Of a DNA stretch of 36,936 nt, positions 7,165-15,671 are shown piece by piece; position 1 is the stretch's first letter, and every line of letters starts with the position of its first letter. Origin of the DNA: Candidatus Faecimonas gallistercoris (lineage in GTDB: Bacteria; Bacillota_I; Bacilli_A; RF39; UBA660). Position numbers and translations under genes: made by a program. A model generated the notes under the pieces. That model was given only the letters and a program-made list of their open reading frames with translations, was not told the DNA's origin and did no database searches. Location: assembly GCA_018712565.1 (NCBI GenBank), contig DVGU01000019.1, forward strand, positions 1-36,936. The letters run 5' to 3'.

Positions 7165-8820
7165 CTATACCTTTTTATACTTTTTTAAATATTTATTTAT
7201 CCTCTCACCAAAGACACGATTCATAGCTTTACTATACCACATATAACCAAAATAAACAACAGCACCTAACAAAACAGAAATAATAACATGAAGTAAACTA
7301 ACAAATCTGCTATTACTACTAGGTAATACCAAGGATATTAAAAATAACATAATACTCATTAACATTGCCCCACAAATAGTATCAATAAAATTTTTAGAAA
7401 ACTCCTCATAATTTACTTTATACTTTATTTTAAGTTTAATAATACATATTAAAAACGAAACAAAATAACCAATCAAACTAGCTGTAATAACACCATAATA
7501 AGCAGGAAGTCCCATCTTAACAAAAGCAACCATTAAATTATTATTAAGTAAAAACTTCAAAACTACTCCAATAAATAAACTAAAAATAACAGTCTTATAA
7601 TCCTTTAATACTTGAACAATTGATACTGTAGCTGTAAAAAGACCAATGATTAAACCAAGAAAAATATAATAAGCTAAAACACTAGGACCATAAGTACTTG
7701 AACCATAAAAAACATTCCAAATATCACTAGATAAAAAACTAATTCCCATAGTCATAGGGATTGTAAAAAACAACAAAATACTAAGTGCCTGATTTATCTT
7801 TTTATTAACATCTTCTTTCTCTTTTTTAACTACACTTTGTGTTAAATTAGGTATTAAACTAACAACAATTCCTGTAGAAACAGATAAAATAATCATATTA
7901 AACTTAGCTCCCCAGGTAGATAACATGCTCATAATAGTTTCTGCATCACTAACACTAAAACCAGCGTTACGAACTAAACCTTGAACAACAGTAACCATAT
8001 CAATATAATTATATAAAGATTTAAAAACATCAATCATAATAAATGGAAAAGCATAAATAACAATCTTTTTAAATATTTGTTTATTCGTAATAATTGGTTC
8101 ATTAACATCTCTTATTTTCTCATTAAATTTACTTTTATTTTTACTCTTCTTATAAACCAAGTATAAATAAGAAGCTATAGCTCCTAACGTCGCTCCAAAG
8201 ACTGCGATTCCAACTGCAGACGTTAGTGATAACTTAAATACTTTTAAAGCCATAAAACTACCAAGAACAATAACCAAAACACGTACCAATTGTTCTAAAA
8301 CTTGTGAAAATGATGGTGGTTCCATAAATCGATGACCTTCAAAATACCCTCGATAAATACTAAGTACTGGAACAATCAAGATCGCTGTACCAATAACTCT
8401 AATAACAAAAGAAACATCTTCTATAGTATTACCACCAGTTAAATTACCAAGCACAGCACTGGCTATAAAAGGAGCAAATAAAAGTAATAAAAGAAAACAA
8501 ATAAATCCTAATAATAAAGCAATTCTTTTTCCAATTAAAAATGCTCGCTTTTTAGCATTATAATATCCTAAAGCCTGATATTCAGAAGTAATCTTACTAA
8601 TAGCTAGAGGAATACCTGCACTTGACAAAGACATAAAAAGCAAATAGATAGTATAAGCATACCCATACAAGGCACCACCACGTTCTCCAATAACAGCATG
8701 AAATGGGATAACATAAATAATACCTAATATCTTTGTAAGAACAATTCCTAAAGTCACAATAAATGCACCCTTAATAAAACTACTTTTCTTTAATCCTACT
8801 TTTCTCTTCTTCTTCGTCAT
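7165..8820 (-). CDS. MurJ/SpoVB-type polysaccharide flippase (MOP superfamily)
   Basis: A 551-residue integral membrane protein with about 14 hydrophobic segments. The opening (FIKGAFIVTLGIVLTKILGIIYVIPFHAVIG) and the SAGIPLAISKITSEY motif are typical of the YtgP/SpoVB branch of MurJ-like lipid II flippases in Bacillota. Length fits YtgP (about 540). It would move lipid-linked cell-wall precursors to the outer face of the membrane, which suits a genome segment rich in wall genes. GGAGGAAG lies before the ATG. It cannot be decided from sequence alone whether this is the essential MurJ or a SpoVB-like paralogue. It is followed within one operon by a membrane-anchored unknown protein. Confidence 0.85.
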   Translation of the reverse strand: MTKKKRKVGLKKSSFIKGAFIVTLGIVLTKILGIIYVIPFHAVIGERGGALYGYAYTIYLLFMSLSSAGIPLAISKITSEYQALGYYNAKKRAFLIGKRIALLLGFICFLLLLLFAPFIASAVLGNLTGGNTIEDVSFVIRVIGTAILIVPVLSIYRGYFEGHRFMEPPSFSQVLEQLVRVLVIVLGSFMALKVFKLSLTSAVGIAVFGATLGAIASYLYLVYKKSKNKSKFNEKIRDVNEPIITNKQIFKKIVIYAFPFIMIDVFKSLYNYIDMVTVVQGLVRNAGFSVSDAETIMSMLSTWGAKFNMIILSVSTGIVVSLIPNLTQSVVKKEKEDVNKKINQALSILLFFTIPMTMGISFLSSDIWNVFYGSSTYGPSVLAYYIFLGLIIGLFTATVSIVQVLKDYKTVIFSLFIGVVLKFLLNNNLMVAFVKMGLPAYYGVITASLIGYFVSFLICIIKLKIKYKVNYEEFSKNFIDTICGAMLMSIMLFLISLVLPSSNSRFVSLLHVIISVLLGAVVYFGYMWYSKAMNRVFGERINKYLKKYKKV

Positions 8821-8879
8821 ATACTTCCTCCATTATCTAAATCATATCACAAAAGAAAAAAAGAAAAAAGACATCAAAA

Positions 8880-9050
8880 CTAATAATAAACAATCATCGC
8901 AGAAAAACAAAATACTTGCTCTTCACTAAAAACACCTATACTAACCTGATATTTAATATCTACAACCTCTCCTTCTAATGAATCTAAAAAATCATTAATA
9001 TCATTTTCCAAATCTTTTTCATCTTCTTCATCAAATAATTTAACCTTCAT
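8880..9050 (-). CDS. Cse60-like small protein
   Basis: A 56-residue protein. The sequence KVKLFDEEDEKDLENDINDF followed by VVDIKYQVSIG and EQVFCFSAMIVY matches what I recall of the sporulation protein Cse60 family (sigma-E controlled in Bacillus subtilis, function unknown). The family also occurs in organisms that do not sporulate, so it does not prove sporulation here. The start at 9050 is supported by GGTGAT upstream; the longer frame begins inside the upstream terminator. It lies between the PHP gene's terminator and the flippase gene. Confidence 0.75.
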   Translation of the reverse strand: MKVKLFDEEDEKDLENDINDFLDSLEGEVVDIKYQVSIGVFSEEQVFCFSAMIVYY

Positions 9051-9067
9051 AATATCACCAAAAATAA

Positions 9068-9103
9068 TATATAAAAAATAATCCACAGAAATTGTGGATT
9101 ATT
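9068..9103 (-). terminator. Terminator of the PHP gene
   Basis: An 11-bp perfect stem (9077-9087 with 9093-9103) and a T-rich tail on the minus strand. The 3' stop codon of the PHP gene lies inside the stem. Confidence 0.85.
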
Positions 9104-9992
9104 CTGACAACCATTCTAAAATAGAAGAAATATCATCTTCAGTTAATATAACATCTTCTCCAAGCAATCCAATAGTAGGATGAATCCCATCTTCTTTATG
9201 AAAATCAGACCCAATGGATATGTGTAATTTATGGTTTTTAGCAAATTCATTCCAATGATTTATTTCATTAATTTTATTATTATTACGATCGATATAAATA
9301 TAATTAGCCTCAATTCCATCAGCTTTCATATCAGAGACCAAAGATAAAATATCTTCATCTCCTAAACCATCTTCATACTTATAAGCAACAGGATGCGCAA
9401 GTACTACTTTACCTCCAGCATTACGAATAAGCTCTGCAGCCTCCCCTGGTGTAATAGTATCTTTTAATACATAAGCAGGACATCCTTCATTCATAATAGT
9501 CTCAATAAACTCTCCTTTATCAGGAATATAGCCAAATTCTTCGATTAATTTTTCTTTATTATCCGGATTAGTAATAACATCAAGAGAAATATGTGCCTTG
9601 GTAACAGCCTCAATTTTATCAAGTTCACTTGTATGAACAATATATCCTAATTCTTCTAACTTTTTAGCTACACCATATAAATAATTATGTCTTGCATTCC
9701 GTAACAACTTCAATCTATCCAATAATTCCTTATTATTAAGATCAAAATTATATCCTAACACATGAATTCCACACTTTTTAATCTTTGTAGAAATTTCAAC
9801 CGCTGGAATTATATGAACTCCTTTATTATTAGCATATTGAAATAATTCCTCACTATAAGCTTCAATCGTATCATGATCCGCAATAGCAATGTCAAAAACT
9901 CCATTTGAAATTGCTTTATCCACAACCTCCATAGGAGACAATTGACCATCAGAACAATTTGTATGTATATGTAAATCAATTATTTTTTCCAT
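9099..9992 (-). CDS. PHP-domain phosphoesterase (TrpH/RNase AM-like)
   Basis: A 297-residue protein of the PHP superfamily, metal-dependent phosphoesterases. Seen: DLHIHTNCSDG (about 6-16), the IADHDTIEAY motif (about 37-46), AHISLD, VLAHPVAY, and the C-terminal GSDFHKEDG, which together supply the metal-binding His and Asp residues. Length and order match the TrpH/YciV group, which includes the 5'-3' exonuclease RNase AM acting on nucleotides and short RNAs. The substrate here is unproven. It overlaps the upstream unknown gene by 13 bp and is co-transcribed with it; AAGGG precedes the ATG. Confidence 0.85.
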   Translation of the reverse strand: MEKIIDLHIHTNCSDGQLSPMEVVDKAISNGVFDIAIADHDTIEAYSEELFQYANNKGVHIIPAVEISTKIKKCGIHVLGYNFDLNNKELLDRLKLLRNARHNYLYGVAKKLEELGYIVHTSELDKIEAVTKAHISLDVITNPDNKEKLIEEFGYIPDKGEFIETIMNEGCPAYVLKDTITPGEAAELIRNAGGKVVLAHPVAYKYEDGLGDEDILSLVSDMKADGIEANYIYIDRNNNKINEINHWNEFAKNHKLHISIGSDFHKEDGIHPTIGLLGEDVILTEDDISSILEWLSE

Positions 9993-10924
9993 GATTCAAC
10001 CCTTCTTTCATAAGTTTTCTGTAATTGTGGTGTTTCAAATCTTCTTTCCACAGATTCTGGTGCAACCGAATGCAAAATATCAGACAAATTTTTAACAGAA
10101 AAAGTTTGTGAAATTATATTTCTAGAAAAATCTAGCTTTTTCGTTAATGTAGAATCCCAAGAGAATGGAGTCATACTAAGTAAAAAATCTAAAACAAAAT
10201 TATAAGCCACATCATCATACTGCCAAGTTTTTCTAAGAGAAAGTGGATGAATAGGTAAATAAGGTTGCGTATTATTTTCAGTAGCCATTTGCAAAGTAAA
10301 TGGAACTTCATCAAGTAATTTACTAACCTTAGAATACTCAATTATATGAACATCTAGAGGCAACAATTTAGAAGGCATATTACCATGTTCCAAATCTGTC
10401 GTAATTTCTGAAACCTCATGTATTGTTTTAACAGGATCAACATCAGAAGTATGCATATCAAACGCATCAAACATTGTAGATAAAAAATCTTTAGCATTTT
10501 CCACTTCAGTATCCAAACAAATCATCCACATATCCACATCTGGCAACCTATTAACTACTTTTCTCGGTTTCAAATCATCACAAACTTGAGGACATGGTTT
10601 ACAAATCTGTTTCAAATCAGGCATTAAAGTACCTTTAGTAGAAAGACAAGAAGCACACTCCCATTGAGAACTCAATTTTTTAGCAGAATATAGCAATTCA
10701 TTATTATATCTAATTTGTTCATCAATTAAAGGTAAATTACCTTCTAAATTAGAATCTAAAACATAAAACGGATAACCCGTTCCGAAAGAACCACAATAAC
10801 CAGGAGCTCTACTCATAATTATATTAATAGTATTAACATTATGTAACAAATAATTTTTCTTTAGTTCAGTATTATTCTTTTCAAAACGATTAGAAGTTTC
10901 CGCTGCTTCCACACAAATATTCAT
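9980..10924 (-). CDS. Unknown protein with a CxxC/CxxC cysteine cluster
   Basis: A 314-residue cytoplasmic protein with no membrane segment. Around residues 92-118 are two Cys pairs (ECASC and CKPCPQVC) that look like a metal-binding knuckle. Before them is RAPGYCGSFGTGYPF and after them PDVDMWMICLD and PLDVHIIEY. A G-S loop followed by Asp-x-Asp and a later Asp would suit a nucleotidyltransferase of the pol-beta type, but the match is loose and I do not assert it. The start at 10924 has GGGGGGAG seven bases upstream and follows a strong promoter. The stop overlaps the PHP gene, suggesting a shared process. Confidence 0.65.
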   Translation of the reverse strand: MNICVEAAETSNRFEKNNTELKKNYLLHNVNTINIIMSRAPGYCGSFGTGYPFYVLDSNLEGNLPLIDEQIRYNNELLYSAKKLSSQWECASCLSTKGTLMPDLKQICKPCPQVCDDLKPRKVVNRLPDVDMWMICLDTEVENAKDFLSTMFDAFDMHTSDVDPVKTIHEVSEITTDLEHGNMPSKLLPLDVHIIEYSKVSKLLDEVPFTLQMATENNTQPYLPIHPLSLRKTWQYDDVAYNFVLDFLLSMTPFSWDSTLTKKLDFSRNIISQTFSVKNLSDILHSVAPESVERRFETPQLQKTYERRVESWKK

Positions 10925-10953
10925 TTTATCTCCCCCCTTTTTTACGTGAATAG

Positions 10954-10982
10954 AGTATATCATAAACGTATAATGATGTCAA
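10954..10982 (-). promoter_or_regulatory. Strong sigma-A promoter of the Cys-cluster/PHP operon
   Basis: Minus strand: TTGACA and TATACT exactly 17 bp apart with a TGA extended -10. The start would be about 22 bases before the ATG. Confidence 0.9.
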
Positions 10983-10991
10983 ATTAACATT

Positions 10992-11025
10992 AAAATTAAA
11001 AAAGAAGAAATATTAATTCTTCTTT
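10992..11025 (-). terminator. Terminator of leuS
   Basis: A 9-bp perfect stem (11001-11009 with 11017-11025), 7-base loop, then TTTAATTTT on the minus strand. Confidence 0.85.
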
Positions 11026-11037
11026 CATAATTTAACT

Positions 11038-13440
11038 TTATTTCACTACAATATTGACAATTTTACCTTTGATAACAATAACTTTAACAATTTCCTTACC
11101 ATCAATATGACGCTTAACATTATCAGCACTTAATGCTTTTTCTTTAATTACTTCTTCTGAATCATCAATAGAAATCATAATAGTTGCTCGAACCTTACCA
11201 TTTACTTGAACAGCAATTTCTTTTTCTTTTTCTACTAAATACTTTTCATCATAACAAGGCCACTCAGCATAACAAATAGGTTCATATCCAAGTTGTTCAT
11301 TCAACTCTTCTGTCATATGTGGTGCCACTGGATTTAAAAGTATAAGCAACAAACGATAATCTTCTTTTGTGATACTATTCATATCATCATAAGCATTTGT
11401 TAGTATCATCAAAGCAGAAATATAAGTATTATAACTCATTCTAGATAAATCATCATCAATTGCCTTAATAGTCTTATTCTGAATAACTGCTAAACTATCA
11501 CTATAACCATCTTTATCAACTACCTTAGAAGCAAGTCTTTCAACCTTATCCAAGAATCTCTTACATCCTCTCAAAGACTCTGTACTCCAAGGAGCATCCT
11601 GTTGATAATCTCCCATAAACATTTCATAAGTACGTAAAGTATCAGCACCATATTCTTTTACAATATCATCAGGATTAATAACATTTCCTTTAGATTTACT
11701 CATTTTTTGATTATCTGGACCTAATACCATACCATGACTAACACGAACATCAATCATTTCCTTATTTGGAACAAGCCCAATATTATATAAGAATTGTACC
11801 CAGAATCTTGCATAAAGTAAATGACGGGCAGTATGCTCCATACCACCATTATACCAATTAACCTTTTGCCAATATTTCAAAGCATCCATAGAGGCAAATT
11901 CTTTATCATTATGAGCATCCATAAACCTTAAGAAATACCAACTTGATCCTGCCCAGTTAGGCATCGTATCAGTTTCTCTTTTTGCTGGACCACCACAACA
12001 AGGACAAGTAGTATTTACCCAATCTGTAATTTTCGCAAGAGGACTTTCACCAGTATCAGTAGGTTCATATTCAGCAACATCCGGAAGTAGCAATGGCAAA
12101 TCTTCTTCTTTCATAGGTTGCCATCCACATTTTTCACAATAAATCATTGGTATTGGTTCACCCCAGAAACGTTGCCTAGAGAAAATCCAATCTTGTAAAC
12201 GATAATTTACTTTCTCACGTCCAAGTTCTTTTTCTTTTAAATATTCAAGCATTCTTTGAATAGAATCTTTCTTATTAGTAAATCCGTTTAAGAACCCAGA
12301 ATTAATCATCTTACCATCACCAGTATAAGCTCCCTTACTTAAATCTCCACCTTCGATTACTTGAACAATAGGAATATTAAATTTTTTAGCAAACTCATAA
12401 TCTCTTTCATCATGAGCAGGAACTGCCATAATAGCCCCAGTACCATATCCCATCATAACATAGTCAGATATAAATACTTCCACTGCTTTTTCAGTAATAG
12501 GATTAATAACAGTAATACCCTCTAGTTTTACACCAGTCTTATCTTTATTAACTTCTGTTCTTTCAAAAGCACTCTTCGTTTTAGCAAACTCCTGATATTT
12601 CTTTACTTCATCCATATTAGTAATAAGAGAAGAAAGCTTTTCTAAAATAGGATGCTCTGGCGCAAGTACCATAAAAGTAACTCCAAACAAGGTATCACAT
12701 CTAGTAGTATAAACAGTTAACTTATCTCCAGTCTCTTGTACAGTAAAATCAACTTCTGCACCAGTAGACTTACCAATCCAATTAATTTGACCTAACTTAA
12801 CACGATCTGCAAAATGAGTATCATCTAATCCTTTAAGTAAATCTTCAGCATAGTCACTCATTCGAAGCATCCATTGCTCTTTCTCTTTTTGAACAACTTT
12901 ACTACCACATCTTTCACATACTCCACCAGCTGCATCTTCATTAGATAGAACACTTTTACAAGTAGGACACCAATTAACATCTTTCTTAGCTTTATATGCC
13001 ATACCATGTTTATAAAATTGTAAAAACTGCCATTGAGTCCATTTATAATATTCAGGATCTGTAGTAGAAAATTCACGATCCCAGTCAAATGAAAAACCTA
13101 AAGATTGCATCTGACCTTTAAAGGTATGAATATTCTCTTTAACAGCATCCTTTGGATGAATATGATTTTTTATAGCATATTGTTCTGCAGGTGCCCCAAA
13201 AGCATCCCATCCCATAGGGAACAAAACGTTATATCCCTGCATCCTTTTTACTCTGGCAAGTACATCTTGCGCAGTATAACTACGAACATGTCCAACATGA
13301 AGACCAGCACCAGATGGATAAGGAAATTCTACCAGGATATAATAAGGTGTTTTACTTTTATCACCAGTAACAGCCTTAAAACAATGATGTTCTTGCCAAT
13401 AACTTTGCCATTTCTTTTCTATTTCATTAAATTTATTCAT
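11038..13440 (-). CDS. leuS: Leucine--tRNA ligase
   Basis: An 800-residue class Ia aminoacyl-tRNA synthetase that charges tRNA-Leu. Seen: the HIGH-type motif PYPSGAGLHVGH (about 40-51), a Cys4 zinc-type knuckle (CPTC and CERC, about 157-178), the CP1 editing domain with TTRCDTLFGVTF and GYGTGAIMAVPAHDERDYEFA, a second Cys cluster (CEKCGW and CPCC), and KMSKSKGNV (near 575-585), then the anticodon-binding and C-terminal domains ending in VNGKVRATI. Length is normal. The ATG at 13440 has AGAGGAATG upstream and overlaps the preceding membrane-protein gene by 8 bp. Both genes are controlled by the upstream leucine T-box. Confidence 0.97.
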   Translation of the reverse strand: MNKFNEIEKKWQSYWQEHHCFKAVTGDKSKTPYYILVEFPYPSGAGLHVGHVRSYTAQDVLARVKRMQGYNVLFPMGWDAFGAPAEQYAIKNHIHPKDAVKENIHTFKGQMQSLGFSFDWDREFSTTDPEYYKWTQWQFLQFYKHGMAYKAKKDVNWCPTCKSVLSNEDAAGGVCERCGSKVVQKEKEQWMLRMSDYAEDLLKGLDDTHFADRVKLGQINWIGKSTGAEVDFTVQETGDKLTVYTTRCDTLFGVTFMVLAPEHPILEKLSSLITNMDEVKKYQEFAKTKSAFERTEVNKDKTGVKLEGITVINPITEKAVEVFISDYVMMGYGTGAIMAVPAHDERDYEFAKKFNIPIVQVIEGGDLSKGAYTGDGKMINSGFLNGFTNKKDSIQRMLEYLKEKELGREKVNYRLQDWIFSRQRFWGEPIPMIYCEKCGWQPMKEEDLPLLLPDVAEYEPTDTGESPLAKITDWVNTTCPCCGGPAKRETDTMPNWAGSSWYFLRFMDAHNDKEFASMDALKYWQKVNWYNGGMEHTARHLLYARFWVQFLYNIGLVPNKEMIDVRVSHGMVLGPDNQKMSKSKGNVINPDDIVKEYGADTLRTYEMFMGDYQQDAPWSTESLRGCKRFLDKVERLASKVVDKDGYSDSLAVIQNKTIKAIDDDLSRMSYNTYISALMILTNAYDDMNSITKEDYRLLLILLNPVAPHMTEELNEQLGYEPICYAEWPCYDEKYLVEKEKEIAVQVNGKVRATIMISIDDSEEVIKEKALSADNVKRHIDGKEIVKVIVIKGKIVNIVVK

Positions 13441-13789
13441 CTTTTGTCATTCCTCTCTTTCTATAAAAACTACCAACAAAATGATAACTCACAAATATTA
13501 CAGGTAAAACCAATATCAAAACAGAAAGTATCTGCCATAAATAATTATCAACAAACATTACAACTGATACAATAAAGGCAATATCAAAAGAAGAAACTAA
13601 AGCAACAATCTGTAACAATTGTGGATAATCAACTTTTCTCATATTTAAGTGATAACGATTAATTAAATACTTAACTTCCATAGGATATTTTTTACTTTTA
13701 TTTTTTTTAGCCTTTCTAACAATAAACAACTCATAAACAAGTAAAACTAATAAAAAACATAATAAGAATAAAATCAACTCTTCCAGCAT
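13433..13789 (-). CDS. Small membrane protein preceding leuS
   Basis: A 118-residue protein with an N-terminal membrane segment (about 3-24), a basic cytoplasmic linker (KAKKNKSKKYPMEVKYLINRYHLN) and two further membrane segments (about 60-80 and 86-107). GGAGGAAG precedes the ATG. It overlaps leuS by 8 bp and is the first gene after the T-box, so it is made with LeuRS under leucine starvation. I do not recognise the family; the conserved-looking KYPMEVKYLINRYHL linker is the best handle for a search. A link to leucine metabolism is only suggested by location. Confidence 0.7.
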   Translation of the reverse strand: MLEELILFLLCFLLVLLVYELFIVRKAKKNKSKKYPMEVKYLINRYHLNMRKVDYPQLLQIVALVSSFDIAFIVSVVMFVDNYLWQILSVLILVLPVIFVSYHFVGSFYRKRGMTKDE

Positions 13790-13802
13790 ATATCTTCCTC
13801 CT

Positions 13803-14010
13803 ATAAAAAAACATCCTTATAAACATAAGGACGAAAATTCGCGGTACCACCTTACTTCATAGTAATACTATGCAGCTTTAATGAGATAAAGGTCTAACCC
13901 TACATACTTAAAGCCAATCAAGTTCATATACTACTTATATTTACTTTCACCAACCGTAAACTCTCTATAAATAAGTAAATATATTACTACTACCAGCAAT
14001 ATGTCAACTG
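13803..14010 (-). ncRNA. T-box leader (leucine) controlling the membrane protein and leuS
   Basis: Minus-strand leader of about 200 nt. The T-box sequence AAGGTGGTACCGCG is at 13840-13853 and an AGAGAG box with GGTTGGTGAAA lies in Stem I (near 13945-13970). The probable specifier codon is CTT (Leu) at 13920-13922 in the context GAA-CTT-GAT, consistent with the downstream leuS. The terminator is the hairpin 13814-13820 with 13825-13831 followed by seven T. Uncharged tRNA-Leu binding at the specifier and T-box would stabilise the antiterminator and allow readthrough. Confidence 0.95.
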
Positions 14011-14015
14011 CTATT

Positions 14016-14044
14016 AGTATAGTAAATTTTTTATAATTTGACAA
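14016..14044 (-). promoter_or_regulatory. Promoter of the leuS T-box transcript
   Basis: Minus strand TTGTCA and TATACT with a 17-bp spacer, ending directly before the T-box leader. Confidence 0.88.
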
Positions 14045-14295
14045 GTATTTTTTTATTTACAAAGAAAAATATATAATAGAAAAAATTAGTAAACTAAGAG
14101 TAACATCCATTTATCATAATATAAATATATTATTAAAAAATAAATTTATGTTTAATCAATCAAATATTTTATTATTCATATAGTTATTTTCAAAAAGAAT
14201 ATCATAAATAAAAGTTAAGTTCTAAAAATGAGTCAGAAATAATAGTAACATTATGTCATTAAAGTTTATGCTACAAAAAATGTTTAACAATTAAT
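14045..14295. other. AT-rich non-coding gap
   Basis: Very AT-rich sequence between the leuS promoter and the 3' end of the 382-residue gene. I see no ORF, no clear hairpin with a T-run and no RNA motif. It may hold the untranslated 3' end of the 14296 gene. Confidence 0.6.
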
Positions 14296-15444
14296 TTAAT
14301 GTTTACTATTTCTGAATTTGTCAAAAGAAATAATCTTAGCCTTACTTTTGACAGGATTTTGATAAAAAGGATGCATACTATAATCTAAATCCATCTGCTC
14401 TACTACATCAGTTGCAACATCACATCGTAACTGAAAAGGAATTTTCTCCCAACTTTTTAGAGTATGAAGCATTTCTTCAAGACCAACACCGTTCTTCTCA
14501 TTAACAACTGCATAACACATAGCATTATAAATATAACTACAGGCAATATCAAAAATGGACATATTAGAGTCATAAGTAATAAGATCACTTCTATAATCTT
14601 TTAATAAAATGCAAAGAAAATCCTTTAAAGTTTCGAGATCCCAATCGAGTTCACTAACATCACCAAACTTTTTTAAATAATCATCTGCAGCAATTATACC
14701 TTGGATAATTTTTTTATAATCATCAACAGACTCGATATCAAATCCAATTTCCACTGAAGCTTCATTTTTCTTTTGCTCGAAAAAAGCATCTTCATCTAAT
14801 ATATCAACATTACGATTTTTAATACCATGACCAATCCATCCTCCTGCAAAAGAAACCTCAGAAGAAATAAATTCTTGATAAATTTCCTTCTTTAAATCAT
14901 CTTTAATAAAATAACAACTATTTAAAATATTTAAAACATCGTCTCTAGTAAAACTGCTTTTATTTTTTTCCTCTAAATAAAGTCCTATTTGGTTAACGAC
15001 TTTATCAATAATCTCTTCTCTACAATATTGCGGTATAATCTTAGTTATTTTATCATAATAGTTTGCATTAATTAAATACAAAAAATCGTTAATTTGATCA
15101 AAATCATTATGCTCTAAAGATATATTAAACTCATTTTGCATAGCTTCTAACTTAAAGTCAAAATTAGTTGTTGTTTTTCCAATTTTTTTATTTTCTTGAT
15201 ACTTATCATCTACAATATTAGCAAAAGTTTGTTGAACATATCTTCGTCGATTCTCCTCTTTTTTATACCATCTTTCATTACTTTTCTTTGCTATAGAATA
15301 AACTACTGGAGTTAACAGACATGACGCTCCCAAAACTCCCAACATAAAAAAGGGATTACTTACAAAAGGAATACCAAATATAGTCAGAATACCAAAGCTG
15401 AAACCAAAACTACTTAGTATTGTTACTATTTTATCATCTTCCAT
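14296..15444 (-). CDS. Membrane-anchored protein of unknown function
   Basis: A 382-residue protein. Two hydrophobic segments near the N-terminus (about 8-30 and 32-50) form a membrane hairpin, followed by a basic stretch (KKSNERWYKKEENRRRY) and a long, mainly helical, acidic cytoplasmic part. One segment, SFAGGWIGHGIKNRNVDILDED, is less biased and could be a conserved site. I recognise no domain. AGGAGG lies eight bases before the ATG and a promoter lies upstream (15468-15496). No terminator was seen after it. It is downstream of another unknown gene (15672) but separated by a terminator. Confidence 0.65.
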   Translation of the reverse strand: MEDDKIVTILSSFGFSFGILTIFGIPFVSNPFFMLGVLGASCLLTPVVYSIAKKSNERWYKKEENRRRYVQQTFANIVDDKYQENKKIGKTTTNFDFKLEAMQNEFNISLEHNDFDQINDFLYLINANYYDKITKIIPQYCREEIIDKVVNQIGLYLEEKNKSSFTRDDVLNILNSCYFIKDDLKKEIYQEFISSEVSFAGGWIGHGIKNRNVDILDEDAFFEQKKNEASVEIGFDIESVDDYKKIIQGIIAADDYLKKFGDVSELDWDLETLKDFLCILLKDYRSDLITYDSNMSIFDIACSYIYNAMCYAVVNEKNGVGLEEMLHTLKSWEKIPFQLRCDVATDVVEQMDLDYSMHPFYQNPVKSKAKIISFDKFRNSKH

Positions 15445-15467
15445 AAAGCACCTCCTAAATTGGTACT

Positions 15468-15496
15468 ATTTTACTATAAAAACTAAACTAACACAA
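15468..15496 (-). promoter_or_regulatory. Promoter of the 382-residue protein gene
   Basis: Minus strand TTGTGT and TAAAAT with a 17-bp spacer, about 20 bases before the start region. Confidence 0.6.
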
Positions 15497-15590
15497 GAAA
15501 GAAAAAAATTCTACTTATTCTCCTAGTTTACACGTAAAAAAATTTTTAAACTGATTTAACTAGTTATATATACTTCAATTTTTGTATCAA

Positions 15591-15618
15591 AGTAAAAGAA
15601 AAACAGGAAAACCCTGTT
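15591..15618 (-). terminator. Terminator after the GH31 operon
   Basis: A 6-bp stem AACAGG/CCTGTT (15602-15607 with 15613-15618) followed by a T-rich tail on the minus strand. Confidence 0.75.
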
Positions 15619-15671
15619 CTAATAATCACTATATACTTAACTGTTTTATATTAACTAAATTTTTTTACTAT

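Noticed and set aside
8880-9050. Cse60 as evidence of sporulation
   Set aside because: The family is found outside spore formers and no other sporulation-specific gene is in the window.
13105-13575. Plus-strand ORF of 156 residues opposite leuS
   Set aside because: It is the antisense of leuS and the membrane protein gene and has no family features or ribosome-binding site.
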